Source of the DNA: Pseudoalteromonas sp. H105
GTDB lineage: Bacteria > Pseudomonadota > Gammaproteobacteria > Enterobacterales > Alteromonadaceae
Length of the DNA stretch: 64,000 nucleotides
Reading direction: 5' to 3'
Assembly (NCBI RefSeq): GCF_001469215.1
Contig: NZ_LOFH01000004.1
Span: 62,001-126,000 of the forward strand
Shown: one piece after another, positions 43,601-51,471 of the stretch
Layout: each line of letters starts with the position of its first letter
Numbering within the stretch: the first letter of the stretch is position 1
Made by a program: the position numbers and the translations under genes
The notes under the pieces: generated by a model
Told to the model about the DNA's origin: nothing
The model's input: only the letters and a program-made list of their open reading frames with translations
Databases searched by the model: none

Positions 43601-43736
43601 TATTAATACGATCAGAAACAAAAGAAGGGAATACCTCCAGCGGTAACTTGGCTGATATGCTAAATAATCCACCCAACACAATGCTTATTAGTAATAAGTT
43701 GGCAGCCACATGGTTACGGGTAAACCAAGCTATCAT
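40653..43736 (-). CDS. RND efflux transporter, inner-membrane permease
   Basis: This 1027-residue AcrB-like permease has the duplicated RND layout of 12 membrane helices and two large periplasmic loops. Seen directly: the first helix after MIAWFTRNHVAANLLLIS, the proton-relay helix GIVVDDAIVTGENVY with the paired Asp, and the matching LIGVVVNDSLVLVDF in the second half. RND pumps export toxic compounds or metabolites using the proton gradient, through a periplasmic adaptor and an outer-membrane channel. Both partners are encoded upstream, with a 4-bp overlap to the adaptor gene, so all three form one operon. The sequence places it in the hydrophobe/amphiphile family; drug range is unknown. 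Confidence 0.92.
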   Translation of the reverse strand: MIAWFTRNHVAANLLLISIVLGGLFSISAKLPLEVFPSFVSDRINISVSLRGSTPEDAEKGVTIRIEEALQDLEGIKQISSRSSEGSSQVSVEVDTGYDEREILADIKSRVDAINTFPADAEKPVIGLIQRKREVIAVTVSSDYNEKETLEYAEQVRDDLLRIPAITQVELSGVRNYELAIEVSQDTLRQYDLTLAQISNAISNSSSDISAGNLKTEGGDVLIRSKGQAYRKDEFANIVIKNQADGTIIRLSDIATVNDDFEETPVRTRFNGKQAAFIDVYRIGPQSAIEVADAVKNYITSEQANLPQGFYLSYWDDDSQVVKSRIATLTSNALQGGILVLGLLTLFLRPAIAFWVFIGIPVSFMGAFMAMAAFGVTINVISLFGFILVLGIVVDDAIVTGENVYTHLKTAKSGEEAAIKGTQEVATPVTFGVLTTVAAFLPLGFIEGARGAIFAQIPVVVIPVLLFSLIESKFVLPAHLKYIKLRHQKGEGSKLEQLQQRFADGFEHAILKYYQPVLGLALRNKLATVSLFMGVFLIILTMITSGWTKFIFFPRIPSETVRVNLTFPAGTPFEVTNKYIIDMSDKARELQSKYRDEETGESIILNILASTGGRGGAANSGSVRFEITPAEERESDIGSRELVKEWRQLIGVIPGAESLTFRAEIGRSSSPIDIQLSGNSIATLQKVAEQIKQRLATYPSVFDIADSMSDGKEELQIELTEQGLALGLNRVDVSRQVRNSFFGVQVQRIQRGRDDVRVMVRLPIDERRSVADLKDILIQTPSGGRVPLSHVATLVPGQSPSTISRIDRYRTLNVSADVEKTDTNMTVLQADLKTYLDELVQQYPGISHSLDGEAKEQRESFGSLLWGMVFVFFVIYGLLAIPFKSYLQPLVVMSIIPFGMIGAVIGHWIMGMELTIMSLLGMLALIGVVVNDSLVLVDFINKKRNEGLELMEAVKTAGVARFRPVMLTSLTTFIGLMPLLFEKATQAQFLIPMAVSLGFGIIFATFITLLLVPVNYMLMERFQGWFK

Positions 43737-44932
43737 GGCTGCTCTCCTCGTTTTTGGGCTTTCTTCGTCTGCTCACCAATGATTTGCACAGGCGTACCTG
43801 AACTTACCTGACCCAGCGGCGTAAGCACAAGCTGATTCCCTGCTTCAAGCCCTTTACTAACAATACCTTGCTGTGCATTCTGCCATGCTAAAGCAATGTC
43901 TTTACGTTGTAGCACGCCATTTTCAACAACATAAACATAAGTGCCTTGGTAGATAGCGCTGTTTGGGATGACCAATACTTGCTCGGCAACTTTGCCATCA
44001 ATTTTAGCTTTTACATACTGCCCAATTTTTACCGGATATTGATTGTTACTGGTTGATTTATAAGGGTCGTTAATCTTAGCTACCACATAAAGCTGCTGCG
44101 CGCTTTCATCTATCGCGCCTTCAGTGCGAATAAGCTGGCCTTGCCACTTTTGCTCGCCAATTAAATTAGAGGTAAAGTTAACGGCTGAACCACGCGCGTT
44201 AGTCGAACCATCAGTGTATTGCTCTGGCAGGTTTATAAAAGGGAGATCTTTATTTTTTAATGGTAAGCGAATTTCAACACTGTCAGTTGCAAATATCGTG
44301 GCTAATTGCATGTTATTAGATACAACTTGGCCAAGATCAACAGTACGACTTAAAATCCGCCCTGCATATGGAGCCTTCACTTTAGTACGCTCAAGATTAA
44401 GCTGTGCTTTTTCTAATTGTGCTTGTGCAGAAAGTACTTGGGCTTGAGCTGCTGCTAGCTGAGGCTTTCTGAGTACCAGCACACTCGGCTCAGATTCATT
44501 GCCTAAACGCTGCCAGTCAGTTAAGGCTTGGCGTCCTCGCGCTTGCTCTTCAAACAAGTTCTGCTCTGCATTGAGAAGATTGGCTTGGGCTGACTTCACT
44601 TCAGCTTTTAAATCGCGATCGTCTAACTGTAATAACACATCACCTTCGCCAAAAAATCCCCCCTCACGGAACTGTTCATTGATAGCTGTAATTTGCCCAG
44701 CGACCTGCGCCACTAACATACTTTGGGTTCGTGGCTTTACGGTACCAAAACTATCAATTTGTACCGTGTAATCAATCGGTTTTAGCAGCTCTACTGCAAC
44801 ATTGATTTTAGCTTTTGGCGGGGCTGAAAAGCGAGATGCTTTAGGTGGGTTACCCTTGATAAACATAATTAAAAATACAGTCGCAATAATAATAACGGCT
44901 GGAATAATTACTTTTTGTTTATTGATTTTCAT
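43733..44932 (-). CDS. RND efflux periplasmic adaptor protein
   Basis: This 399-residue membrane-fusion protein has one N-terminal membrane anchor (about 8-24, IIPAVIIIATVFLIMFI). A lipoyl-like half, an alpha-hairpin (about 100-175, with ANLLNAEQNLFEEQARG and AQVLSAQAQLEKAQLNLER), the second lipoyl half (KAPYAGRILSRTVDLGQVV) and beta-barrel domains follow. It joins the RND permease to the outer-membrane channel. Its stop overlaps the permease start by 4 bp, and its start overlaps the stop of the channel gene by 4 bp, which suggests fixed ratios of the three parts. Confidence 0.92.
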   Translation of the reverse strand: MKINKQKVIIPAVIIIATVFLIMFIKGNPPKASRFSAPPKAKINVAVELLKPIDYTVQIDSFGTVKPRTQSMLVAQVAGQITAINEQFREGGFFGEGDVLLQLDDRDLKAEVKSAQANLLNAEQNLFEEQARGRQALTDWQRLGNESEPSVLVLRKPQLAAAQAQVLSAQAQLEKAQLNLERTKVKAPYAGRILSRTVDLGQVVSNNMQLATIFATDSVEIRLPLKNKDLPFINLPEQYTDGSTNARGSAVNFTSNLIGEQKWQGQLIRTEGAIDESAQQLYVVAKINDPYKSTSNNQYPVKIGQYVKAKIDGKVAEQVLVIPNSAIYQGTYVYVVENGVLQRKDIALAWQNAQQGIVSKGLEAGNQLVLTPLGQVSSGTPVQIIGEQTKKAQKRGEQP

Positions 44933-46338
44933 AATGCTTGCTCATCCTGTGCGGATCTTGATTTTGCAAAATCGCCACCTAGGGCAACATGTAAATTGAT
45001 TCGATTGGTTAATAACTGGTTTTTTATATCTATGAGTGAGCTTTGAGCATCAAACGATCGTGCTTGCGCGTCTAGTACTGTGGTGTAACTCACTAAGCCA
45101 CTTTGGTATTGCTCAAATGATAATTGCTCTGCTGCCAGTGCATTCTCTTGAGCTTGTAACGTGCTTTGATAACGCGCCTGTAAAGATTGCTGCAGTGCAA
45201 TGGCATTTTCAACATCACTAAATGAATCATACAAAGCATTCAGGTAGGCTTGTTCTTGCTTTTGCGTGTTTAACCTTGCTATCTCTTCGTTAGCTTCTAA
45301 TCGACCACCTTTAAAAATAGGCGCTGAAATACCACCGATTAATGACCATGCAAGGCTAGATGGCGAAAGTAAATCACTCACCCTGTCTGTGTTGTCACTT
45401 ATTCCTGCTGATAAGTTTAAGCTTGGAAAGCGCTGCTTATGGGCATAAGCCAGTGATGCATCTGAAGCAAGTAATTGATACCAACTAGCTCGCAATGCAG
45501 GCTTGCGAGTGATTAGTTCAGAAGGGATACCTAAAGGAACCTCCTCTTTAATAACTGGCAAGTCTTGATTTGCTTCGAGCGCTCCGCGTGGATAATCACC
45601 AAGGTAGCGCTCAAGTATACGTGCCGCCTTGGTTAAATTGGCCTGTTGGGTAGCAATGCGTGAACGTTCATTATTTAACTCATTTCGTGCTAAGTAAACA
45701 TCCAATGCTTGGTTTAAGCCCTGGCGATAACCTGACTCAATGATCTCCAAGTTCTGTTGTGTATTGGCTTCTCTGCGTTTAAATAACTCAAGCAGTTGCT
45801 CAGCACTTATAAGATTGAACCAGCTGGTGACAACATCAGCAACTAATTGCTGTTTCTGCTGTTCATAGCGCGCTTGCTGAGCTAAATAATTTAGGTTGTC
45901 TCTGCGTTTTGCGTCAGAAAGTTTGCCCCATAAATCAATCTCATAGCCTAGTTCCAAAGTGAGTGAGCTTGAGTTGCTATAACTAACTGGACGGTTCCCT
46001 TTACTTCGGCCAATGCGAGAGGATATATCCAAACTCGGCCATAATGCAGACCCTGAGACGATAAGTTGTTGCTTTTGTATTTCTACATCATAGCGACTTT
46101 GAATGAGTTGCTGGTTGTTTTTAAGCGCACTGAGAACCAGTTGCTCAACAGCTGGTGTTGCTAAATCATCAAACCATTCATGATCCACTTGAGTAACTGA
46201 CTCAAGAGTCGCTTGTTGCCACTGGACTGGTATTGCATTAGGAACTTGCTTTCGTTCTTGTGGATTCAAAGTACTTGCACACCCGCTGAGCAGCACAATA
46301 CTTATCGCCAATAAAGATGGCTTATGTTGCCAAATCAT
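44929..46338 (-). CDS. outer-membrane efflux channel lipoprotein, NodT/TolC type
   Basis: This 469-residue protein has a lipoprotein signal with lipobox LLSGC near residue 20. Two TolC-type repeats of paired long helices follow (about 65-270 and 280-455, with QQARYEQQKQQLVADVVTSW and DVENAIALQQSLQARYQST). It is the outer-membrane duct for the RND pump encoded downstream. It is the first gene of the three-gene operon. No regulator gene is adjacent, which is unusual for a pump that is tightly induced; the nearest upstream feature is the tRNA array. The start ATG at 46338 lacks a strong ribosome-binding site. Confidence 0.9.
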   Translation of the reverse strand: MIWQHKPSLLAISIVLLSGCASTLNPQERKQVPNAIPVQWQQATLESVTQVDHEWFDDLATPAVEQLVLSALKNNQQLIQSRYDVEIQKQQLIVSGSALWPSLDISSRIGRSKGNRPVSYSNSSSLTLELGYEIDLWGKLSDAKRRDNLNYLAQQARYEQQKQQLVADVVTSWFNLISAEQLLELFKRREANTQQNLEIIESGYRQGLNQALDVYLARNELNNERSRIATQQANLTKAARILERYLGDYPRGALEANQDLPVIKEEVPLGIPSELITRKPALRASWYQLLASDASLAYAHKQRFPSLNLSAGISDNTDRVSDLLSPSSLAWSLIGGISAPIFKGGRLEANEEIARLNTQKQEQAYLNALYDSFSDVENAIALQQSLQARYQSTLQAQENALAAEQLSFEQYQSGLVSYTTVLDAQARSFDAQSSLIDIKNQLLTNRINLHVALGGDFAKSRSAQDEQAL

Positions 46339-46881
46339 ATTAAAACCTGATTAATGCTATTTATGAACGTTATTCAAACACCTTAGTGAACATTGCTCAA
46401 TTCACTTTACATAACATTACATATTTAGCGATATAGTTATAAGTTGCATCAATACGCCATGAATTAACATATTGATCACAATATAATTTACATTCCGCTA
46501 CTAACCTAAAAGTCGATAAGAAAAACCTTCAGGTTTACTCCAAACCTTTAATACCTATTCGCTTAATTAAGTGATCAATTTTGAAGGTGGAAAAACGTGT
46601 TGATAACTAGACAAAAAATAGGCTATTTAGTTGTTCTAAATAAGAGGTTTTTAACGCCATTAGCGTCAGGTTTAATACCTAATAATGACTTAGCATTATT
46701 GCGGATTGGTATAAATTACAACAATCCGAATAGACGCTTAGCAGCTTGATATAATTGGTGAGCTTAGAAAATTTAAAACATTAGCACAATGAAGAAACGC
46801 GAACGCAGGGTGAAATACAAGGCTGTATTTTATAATCGAACGAAGTTCGATGCCGACCAATGATTAGTTAAAGTTAGAAAC
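46339..46881. other. 543-bp intergenic region with clustered inverted repeats, no gene seen
   Basis: Between the efflux operon and the tRNA terminator I find no convincing coding frame. The part from about 46600 to 46860 holds several short hairpins: TATTTAG/CTAAATA (46624-46642), CGGATTG/CAATCCG (46702-46728), AATACA/TGTATT and ATCGAACG/AGTTCGAT further on. The density suggests a structured non-coding element or the remnant of a dispersed repeat. Whether copies exist elsewhere cannot be told from this window. Confidence 0.4.
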
Positions 46882-46907
46882 AAAAAAGCCCTGCTTTGCA
46901 GGGCTTT
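46882..46907 (-). terminator. terminator at the end of the tRNA array
   Basis: On the minus strand a perfect stem, AAAGCCCTGC with GCAGGGCTTT, has an AAA loop and runs into a T6 tract. It lies 9 bp after the last tRNA-Phe. Confidence 0.85.
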
Positions 46908-46915
46908 AGTATAAA

Positions 46916-46991
46916 TGGTGCCTCGACCCGGAATCGAACCAGGGACACGAGGATTTTCAATCCTCTGCTCTACCAACTGAGCTATCGAGGC
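46916..46991 (-). tRNA. tRNA-Phe (GAA), copy 1
   Basis: A 76-nt cloverleaf with encoded CCA (46916-46918): acceptor GCCTCGA paired with TCGAGGC, D-arm GCTCAGTTGGTAGAGC, anticodon stem GAGGA/TCCTC around loop TTGAAAA, and T-loop TTCGATT. The anticodon is GAA. It is the last gene of the array in the direction of transcription. Confidence 0.95.
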
Positions 46992-47037
46992 ACTTAAACA
47001 GTGCGTGTTAATAGCCTAAACTATTAACTAAATAAAT

Positions 47038-47104
47038 GCTGCCGACTAACCGAGTCGAACGGATAACTTAAATAAACTACTGATTAAAAGTCAGTTACTC
47101 TTTT
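47038..47104 (-). pseudogene. decayed tRNA-Thr copy 1 (lacks 5' acceptor strand and D-arm)
   Basis: The T-arm and 3' acceptor strand are nearly identical to the intact tRNA-Thr next to it. A 13-base AT-rich segment lies between the T-arm and the anticodon arm, and the 5' acceptor strand and D-arm are replaced by unrelated AT-rich sequence. The anticodon loop reads CTTTTAA instead of CTTGTAA, and the CCA is changed to GCA. It cannot fold as a tRNA. Confidence 0.75.
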
Positions 47105-47121
47105 CAAATTATCTAAATAAA

Positions 47122-47197
<76 letters not shown>

Positions 47198-47254
47198 ACA
47201 CTAAACTGTGTGCTAAGGCACATATCAATTTTGAAGATTGATTAACTTTCTTAA

Positions 47255-47285
47255 TTAAAAAAGCCTCGCTATTGCGAAGCTTTTA
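47255..47285 (-). terminator. intrinsic terminator inside the tRNA array
   Basis: On the minus strand AAGCTTCGC pairs with GCGAGGCTT around loop AATA (one G-T pair) and continues into T4. It lies 7 bp after tRNA-Phe copy 2 and before tRNA-Thr copy 1, splitting the array. Confidence 0.75.
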
Positions 47286-47291
47286 ATTAAA

Positions 47292-47367
47292 TGGTGCCTC
47301 GACCCGGAATCGAACCAGGGACACGAGGATTTTCAATCCTCTGCTCTACCAACTGAGCTATCGAGGC
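47292..47367 (-). tRNA. tRNA-Phe (GAA), copy 2
   Basis: Identical by eye to copy 1 over 76 nt, with encoded CCA at 47292-47294 and anticodon GAA. The spacer on its upstream side repeats the spacer beside copy 1 almost exactly. Confidence 0.95.
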
Positions 47368-47413
47368 ACTTAAACAGTGCGTGTTAACAGCCTAAACTAT
47401 TAACTAAATAAAT

Positions 47414-47478
47414 TGCGCCGACTAACCGAGTCGAACGGATAACTTAAATAAATTACTGATTACAAGTCAGTTGCTCTT
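47414..47478 (-). pseudogene. decayed tRNA-Thr copy 2 (lacks 5' acceptor strand and D-arm)
   Basis: This has the same structure as the first decayed copy: intact T-arm and 3' acceptor, the same AT-rich insertion, and the same replaced 5' half. Here the anticodon loop is still CTTGTAA and the terminal triplet reads GCA-like (TTGC on the plus strand). It therefore looks less diverged than the other decayed copy, and the two arose together by duplication of the Phe-Thr unit. Confidence 0.75.
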
Positions 47479-47497
47479 TTCAAATTATCTAAATAAA

Positions 47498-47573
<76 letters not shown>

Positions 47574-47629
47574 ACACTAAACTGTGTGCTATGGCACGTG
47601 TCAGTTTTAAAGACTGACAACTTAATAAA

Positions 47630-47705
47630 TGGTGCCTCGACCCGGAATCGAACCAGGGACACGAGGATTTTCAATCCTCTGCTCTACCAACTGAGCTATC
47701 GAGGC
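47630..47705 (-). tRNA. tRNA-Phe (GAA), copy 3
   Basis: A 76-nt cloverleaf identical by eye to the other Phe copies, with CCA at 47630-47632 and anticodon GAA. Its upstream spacer leads directly into an intact tRNA-Thr, without a decayed copy. Confidence 0.95.
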
Positions 47706-47750
47706 ACTTAAACAGTGCTTGTTAACAGCCTAAACTATTAACTAAATAAA

Positions 47751-47826
<76 letters not shown>

Positions 47827-47895
47827 ACACTAAATCGTGTGCTTTGGCACGCGTAATAACGTTTATATTATCACTTAAACACTATTACTAAATAA

Positions 47896-47971
47896 TGGTG
47901 CCTCGACCCGGAATCGAACCAGGGACACGAGGATTTTCAATCCTCTGCTCTACCAACTGAGCTATCGAGGC
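47896..47971 (-). tRNA. tRNA-Phe (GAA), copy 4, first of the array
   Basis: A 76-nt cloverleaf with CCA at 47896-47898 and anticodon GAA. It is the promoter-proximal gene of the array, about 78 nt from the predicted transcription start. Confidence 0.95.
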
Positions 47972-48010
47972 AGTTTCAGATTTAACTAACAACTACGCAT
48001 ATTTTTAATA

Positions 48011-48047
48011 CACATCCCTAGCACTCTTCTGACTGAGCTGTTTGGGC
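48011..48047 (-). other. tRNA-like 5'-half remnant in the array leader
   Basis: On the minus strand, GCCCAAACAGCTCAGTCAG followed by AAGAGTGCTAGGGAT resembles a tRNA 5' acceptor strand and D-arm (GCTC ... GAGT), but no matching 3' half follows. It sits in the transcribed leader of the array. It may be chance or a decayed tRNA. Confidence 0.35.
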
Positions 48048-48056
48048 GTGCGGCGT

Positions 48057-48085
48057 ATTAAACTGGTTTTGCCCCTGCAAGTCAA
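48057..48085 (-). promoter_or_regulatory. promoter of the tRNA array with GC-rich discriminator
   Basis: On the minus strand a -35 TTGACT (48080-48085) and a -10 TTTAAT (48057-48062) are 17 bp apart, followed by ACGCCGCACGCCC. A GC-rich stretch just after the -10 is the mark of stringently controlled stable-RNA promoters. The remaining gap between the array and the histidine kinase gene (48086-48309) shows no gene. Confidence 0.75.
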
Positions 48086-48309
48086 CTTTTTTTTTGTAGA
48101 GCCAAACTGTTTGAACAGTTTTACATCAATGTGATTAATTAACACAAGAAATGCTGCTTTTTAAAGCGCTTTTAAAGGTTTAACAGTATTAATGCGCTTT
48201 TTTAACGAAATCTCATGTAAAATGCATTTTAATATAGATTAACCAGTGAATTATTTCTGGTAAATGATAGGATTAATTTTCAGCATAAAGCAGCTATCCG
48301 GCCGCAGTT

Positions 48310-48328
48310 AATAATGATAATAATTGGA
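48310..48328 (+). promoter_or_regulatory. Fur-box-like motif before the hybrid kinase
   Basis: AATAATGATAATAATTGGA resembles the Fur consensus (GATAATGATAATCATTATC), matching the first 12 bases but one. It lies just before the start codon. The same 15 bases, AATAATGATAATAAT, also precede a second histidine kinase at 54605. AT-rich chance similarity is possible. Confidence 0.4.
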
Positions 48329-48334
48329 AAATAA

Positions 48335-51112
48335 ATGCAAAGTAAATTTTCTTCCCTAGTTAAAGGCTTGTTGCCACTATTAATAGTTGTAAATCTGATT
48401 ATTACAGCACTTGCTTTGGCCGCTTTCGCTTTCTACCCCTCAGCGCAAACGAGTAAGCTTGCACCTAAAGATCCTATCAATTTAATTAATTTAACTGAAC
48501 AATTAGCTGAACCGCTTGTTACTGCCCTTACAGAGCCCGGACAAAATAGAGCCGCAAGATTACTTAATGTAAGCGCTGCATTTGATACTCAGATTGAATA
48601 CTATCTATATAGATATGGTGCAAATTCGCCAACTGAGCTGGTCTATTCAAGTGCTAAACCAGCCATTGAGCCATTGAAACTTGATTTACACATATCAAAT
48701 AAAAACACTGTATACAGGCAGTTGAAGTTAAATGACCAACCTGTTGGTGAATTAATTATCAAACGAGTACCACTGGTTGACACTTCAATAGCCACCAAAT
48801 CAACTTCGTTATCTATCATAACAGGGGCATCAGCTCTCATTTGCTTAATCGTTTTATCGCTTTTAATAAATGCTTTTATTAATAGTAGGATTCGTAAATC
48901 CACCAACGCGTTAGCACATGAAGTGCAATCAATTATTGATTCATCGGATTACAATGAAACAATTAATGAGACTCTCGATTTAGGCTTACATGCGGTTGCT
49001 AAAAACATTAACCTGCTGCTTCAAAAAATACAAAGTGACATAAGTGATAACCAAGTTGCTCAATCAGATCTAGAAAAGTTACAAAGTAGCCTAGAAACTG
49101 AAGTTCAAAATAGAACTCTAGCACTTGAAAAAGCAACACACAGTGCTGAACAAGCAAGTGAAGCAAAAACAACTTTCTTAGCCACCATGAGTCACGAAAT
49201 TCGAACTCCTATGAATGGTGTAATAGGTACTATTGATTTGTTACGACAAACAGAGCTTGATGGCGCGCAACATAGACTAAGTACTATAATCCGTGACTCT
49301 GCTTTCTCTTTGCTTGGCATTTTAGATGATATATTAGATTTTTCTAAAATTGAGGCGGGTAAATTAAATATAGATACTATCCCGTTCTCGGTGACTGATA
49401 CTATTGAAGAAGTTGCACGCGTTCTTTCATCAATAGCAAAGAAACGCCAGTTAGAACTTGAGTTATGTATTGCACCTGATATTCCAACAAATTTAATCGG
49501 TGATACAATTCGAGTTCGCCAAGTACTTTATAATTTATGCAGTAATGCAATAAAGTTCACAAGTACCGATGATAAGCGTCGCGGTCATGTTCGTATTGCA
49601 GTTGAAGTGGCGCAAAATACAACTGATCACTTTACCCTCAGATTTACCGTAAGTGATAACGGTAAAGGGATGAGCCAAATTCAATTAAGGGAAATTTTTA
49701 GCCCATTTATTCAAGCTGAAAACTCCATTACTCGTGAATATGGCGGTACCGGCTTAGGTTTATCTATTTGTAAAAGTTTAACTGAGTTAATGCTGGGTAC
49801 TATTTCTGTTTCTAGTGATGTGGGTATCGGTAGCGAGTTTGTTGTTGAACTCCCTTTTAGTACTGAGAGCACCATTAACTACGCTCATAAAAATGCATTA
49901 AAGGGTAAGCACGTAGCTTTAGTAACTGATGACTCATCAAGAAGACAAACATTAAGCCGTTACTTATCATTTATGGGTGCCAACACACATTACGCGCAAT
50001 CACTTTCTGAAATAGAAGAAATTCAAGAGCGCAGTGAAATGATATGGGTACTTGATGGTATAGAGTCAATTGATAAAACAAATTCACTTTTACGTCGCTT
50101 AGTTTATACACTTGAAGATTATCAGCAACAAGTTGTTGTGTTAAGTAAGCTCGATGAAGCAGCGATTAACCATAAGAATATTTTTTACCTCAACGCTTCA
50201 CCGTTGTGTAAATCTAATTTTATGATTTCAGTGCTTGTAGCAGCTGGGTTGCATACGCCTAAAAAAATAAAACAGGTAAAAACCCTCAATAATTACTTAA
50301 ATATAGAACAAGCAAGAAACGAGAATAATCTGGTTTTATTAGTTGAAGATAATCTTTTGAATCAACAAGTTTTAACTGACCAGCTTCACTTGTTAGGTTT
50401 CGGTGTGGAAGTCGCCAACAACGGTGAAGAAGGACTCAAAATATGGCGAAAAGAACGCCACAAGCTCATTTTATCTGATCTACACATGCCAAAAATGTCT
50501 GGTTACGATATGGTTGAGAGAATCAGAGAGGAAGCTTCCCAGCTAGATGATATAAACGCACAGCCTTATATTATTGCCATTACGGCAAACGCATTAAAAG
50601 GTGAAAAAGAACGTTGCTTAAATGCGGGTATGAACGACTATATAACGAAACCCGTTGAACTTAATGCACTTGAAAAGCTACTTGATAATTGGCGAGATAA
50701 AAACCACGAAGAATCAGCGTTTGCGACTGTTGAAGAAGTAAATAAGCCATCTGCTCCAATTGATATGGATAAATTGTCTCAATACGTTAATAACGACAAA
50801 GCAAAGCAAATCCGCTTTTTCAAAATGTACATTGAGCAAAGCGGTGTGTTAGTGAAGGACATTAATAGTGCTGTTATTATTAATGATACTCAAAGCATTG
50901 CTCAGGCTTGCCATCAATTGAAATCGATCTCGACAACCATTGGTGCTGAAAGTATTGCAAAGCTAGCCATAAATTTTGAAGAGCATTGTAATCAACAAGA
51001 TTTAACGAGTGACGAGCTTATTGAACTTAGGGATAATTTAGAGATTGAGTATTCACGAGTTGCTCAGTTCCTAAAAGAACAAGTTAGGCAGTCTGAACAA
51101 GAAAGCGAATAG
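48335..51112 (+). CDS. hybrid sensor histidine kinase with receiver and Hpt domains
   Basis: This 925-residue inner-membrane sensor has two membrane segments (about 10-34 and 157-180) around a periplasmic domain of about 120 residues that I do not recognise. Then come a coiled linker, HisKA with His287 (TMSHEIRTPMNG), an ATPase domain (NAIKFTS, DNGKGMS, GGTGLGLSI), a degenerate receiver-like segment (about 525-630), a true receiver with Asp715 (LILSDLHMPKMSG), and an Hpt domain with His860 (ACHQLKSIS). This is a BarA/ArcB-type phosphorelay. The output regulator is not encoded beside it. It is a single gene, ending at a terminator shared with yggX. The signal sensed is unknown. Confidence 0.92.
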   Translation: MQSKFSSLVKGLLPLLIVVNLIITALALAAFAFYPSAQTSKLAPKDPINLINLTEQLAEPLVTALTEPGQNRAARLLNVSAAFDTQIEYYLYRYGANSPTELVYSSAKPAIEPLKLDLHISNKNTVYRQLKLNDQPVGELIIKRVPLVDTSIATKSTSLSIITGASALICLIVLSLLINAFINSRIRKSTNALAHEVQSIIDSSDYNETINETLDLGLHAVAKNINLLLQKIQSDISDNQVAQSDLEKLQSSLETEVQNRTLALEKATHSAEQASEAKTTFLATMSHEIRTPMNGVIGTIDLLRQTELDGAQHRLSTIIRDSAFSLLGILDDILDFSKIEAGKLNIDTIPFSVTDTIEEVARVLSSIAKKRQLELELCIAPDIPTNLIGDTIRVRQVLYNLCSNAIKFTSTDDKRRGHVRIAVEVAQNTTDHFTLRFTVSDNGKGMSQIQLREIFSPFIQAENSITREYGGTGLGLSICKSLTELMLGTISVSSDVGIGSEFVVELPFSTESTINYAHKNALKGKHVALVTDDSSRRQTLSRYLSFMGANTHYAQSLSEIEEIQERSEMIWVLDGIESIDKTNSLLRRLVYTLEDYQQQVVVLSKLDEAAINHKNIFYLNASPLCKSNFMISVLVAAGLHTPKKIKQVKTLNNYLNIEQARNENNLVLLVEDNLLNQQVLTDQLHLLGFGVEVANNGEEGLKIWRKERHKLILSDLHMPKMSGYDMVERIREEASQLDDINAQPYIIAITANALKGEKERCLNAGMNDYITKPVELNALEKLLDNWRDKNHEESAFATVEEVNKPSAPIDMDKLSQYVNNDKAKQIRFFKMYIEQSGVLVKDINSAVIINDTQSIAQACHQLKSISTTIGAESIAKLAINFEEHCNQQDLTSDELIELRDNLEIEYSRVAQFLKEQVRQSEQESE

Positions 51113-51134
51113 CCAAAATCTAAATATAACTCAA

Positions 51135-51167
51135 AAAAATAAAAGGGCTTAATGCCCTTTTATTTTT
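51135..51167. terminator. bidirectional terminator overlapping the 3' end of yggX
   Basis: AAAAATAAAAGGGC (51135-51148) pairs with GCCCTTTTATTTTT (51154-51167), with loop TTAAT. It ends both the kinase gene and yggX, and takes in the last codons of yggX. Confidence 0.85.
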
Positions 51168-51432
51168 CTGGCGGACGATAGCCTTCGATTTCAACGTCTT
51201 TATTTTCAAATAAAAACCCGACCATTTGCTCTTCTAAAAAGCGACGGTGTTCAGGGTCCATCATATTAAGGTGTTTTTCATTAATCAGCATCGTTTGCTT
51301 GTGTTGCCACTCACCCCACGCCTCTTTTGAAATATTATTAAAAATCTTTTCGCCCAACTCACCAGGGTAAAGCTGATAGCCAAGACCATCCGCTTCTTTT
51401 TGTAACTTTTGACAAAATACTGTGCGTGCCAT
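51160..51432 (-). CDS. yggX: YggX, Fe(II) trafficking / oxidative damage protection protein
   Basis: This 90-residue protein is full-length for the YggX family. The N terminus [10 protein letters not shown] with the conserved Cys7, the central [16 protein letters not shown] and the C-terminal [13 protein letters not shown] are diagnostic. YggX protects Fe-S proteins from oxidative damage and has been proposed to handle labile iron. It is 39 bp downstream of mutY on the same strand, the order also known in E. coli, so the two are probably co-transcribed. This links repair of 8-oxoguanine mispairs with protection of Fe-S enzymes such as MutY itself. Confidence 0.95.
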   Translation of the reverse strand: MARTVFCQKLQKEADGLGYQLYPGELGEKIFNNISKEAWGEWQHKQTMLINEKHLNMMDPEHRRFLEEQMVGFLFENKDVEIEGYRPPEK

Positions 51433-51471
51433 GATAGACCTCTTATGCGCTTAAATTCGATTTCGCCTAGT

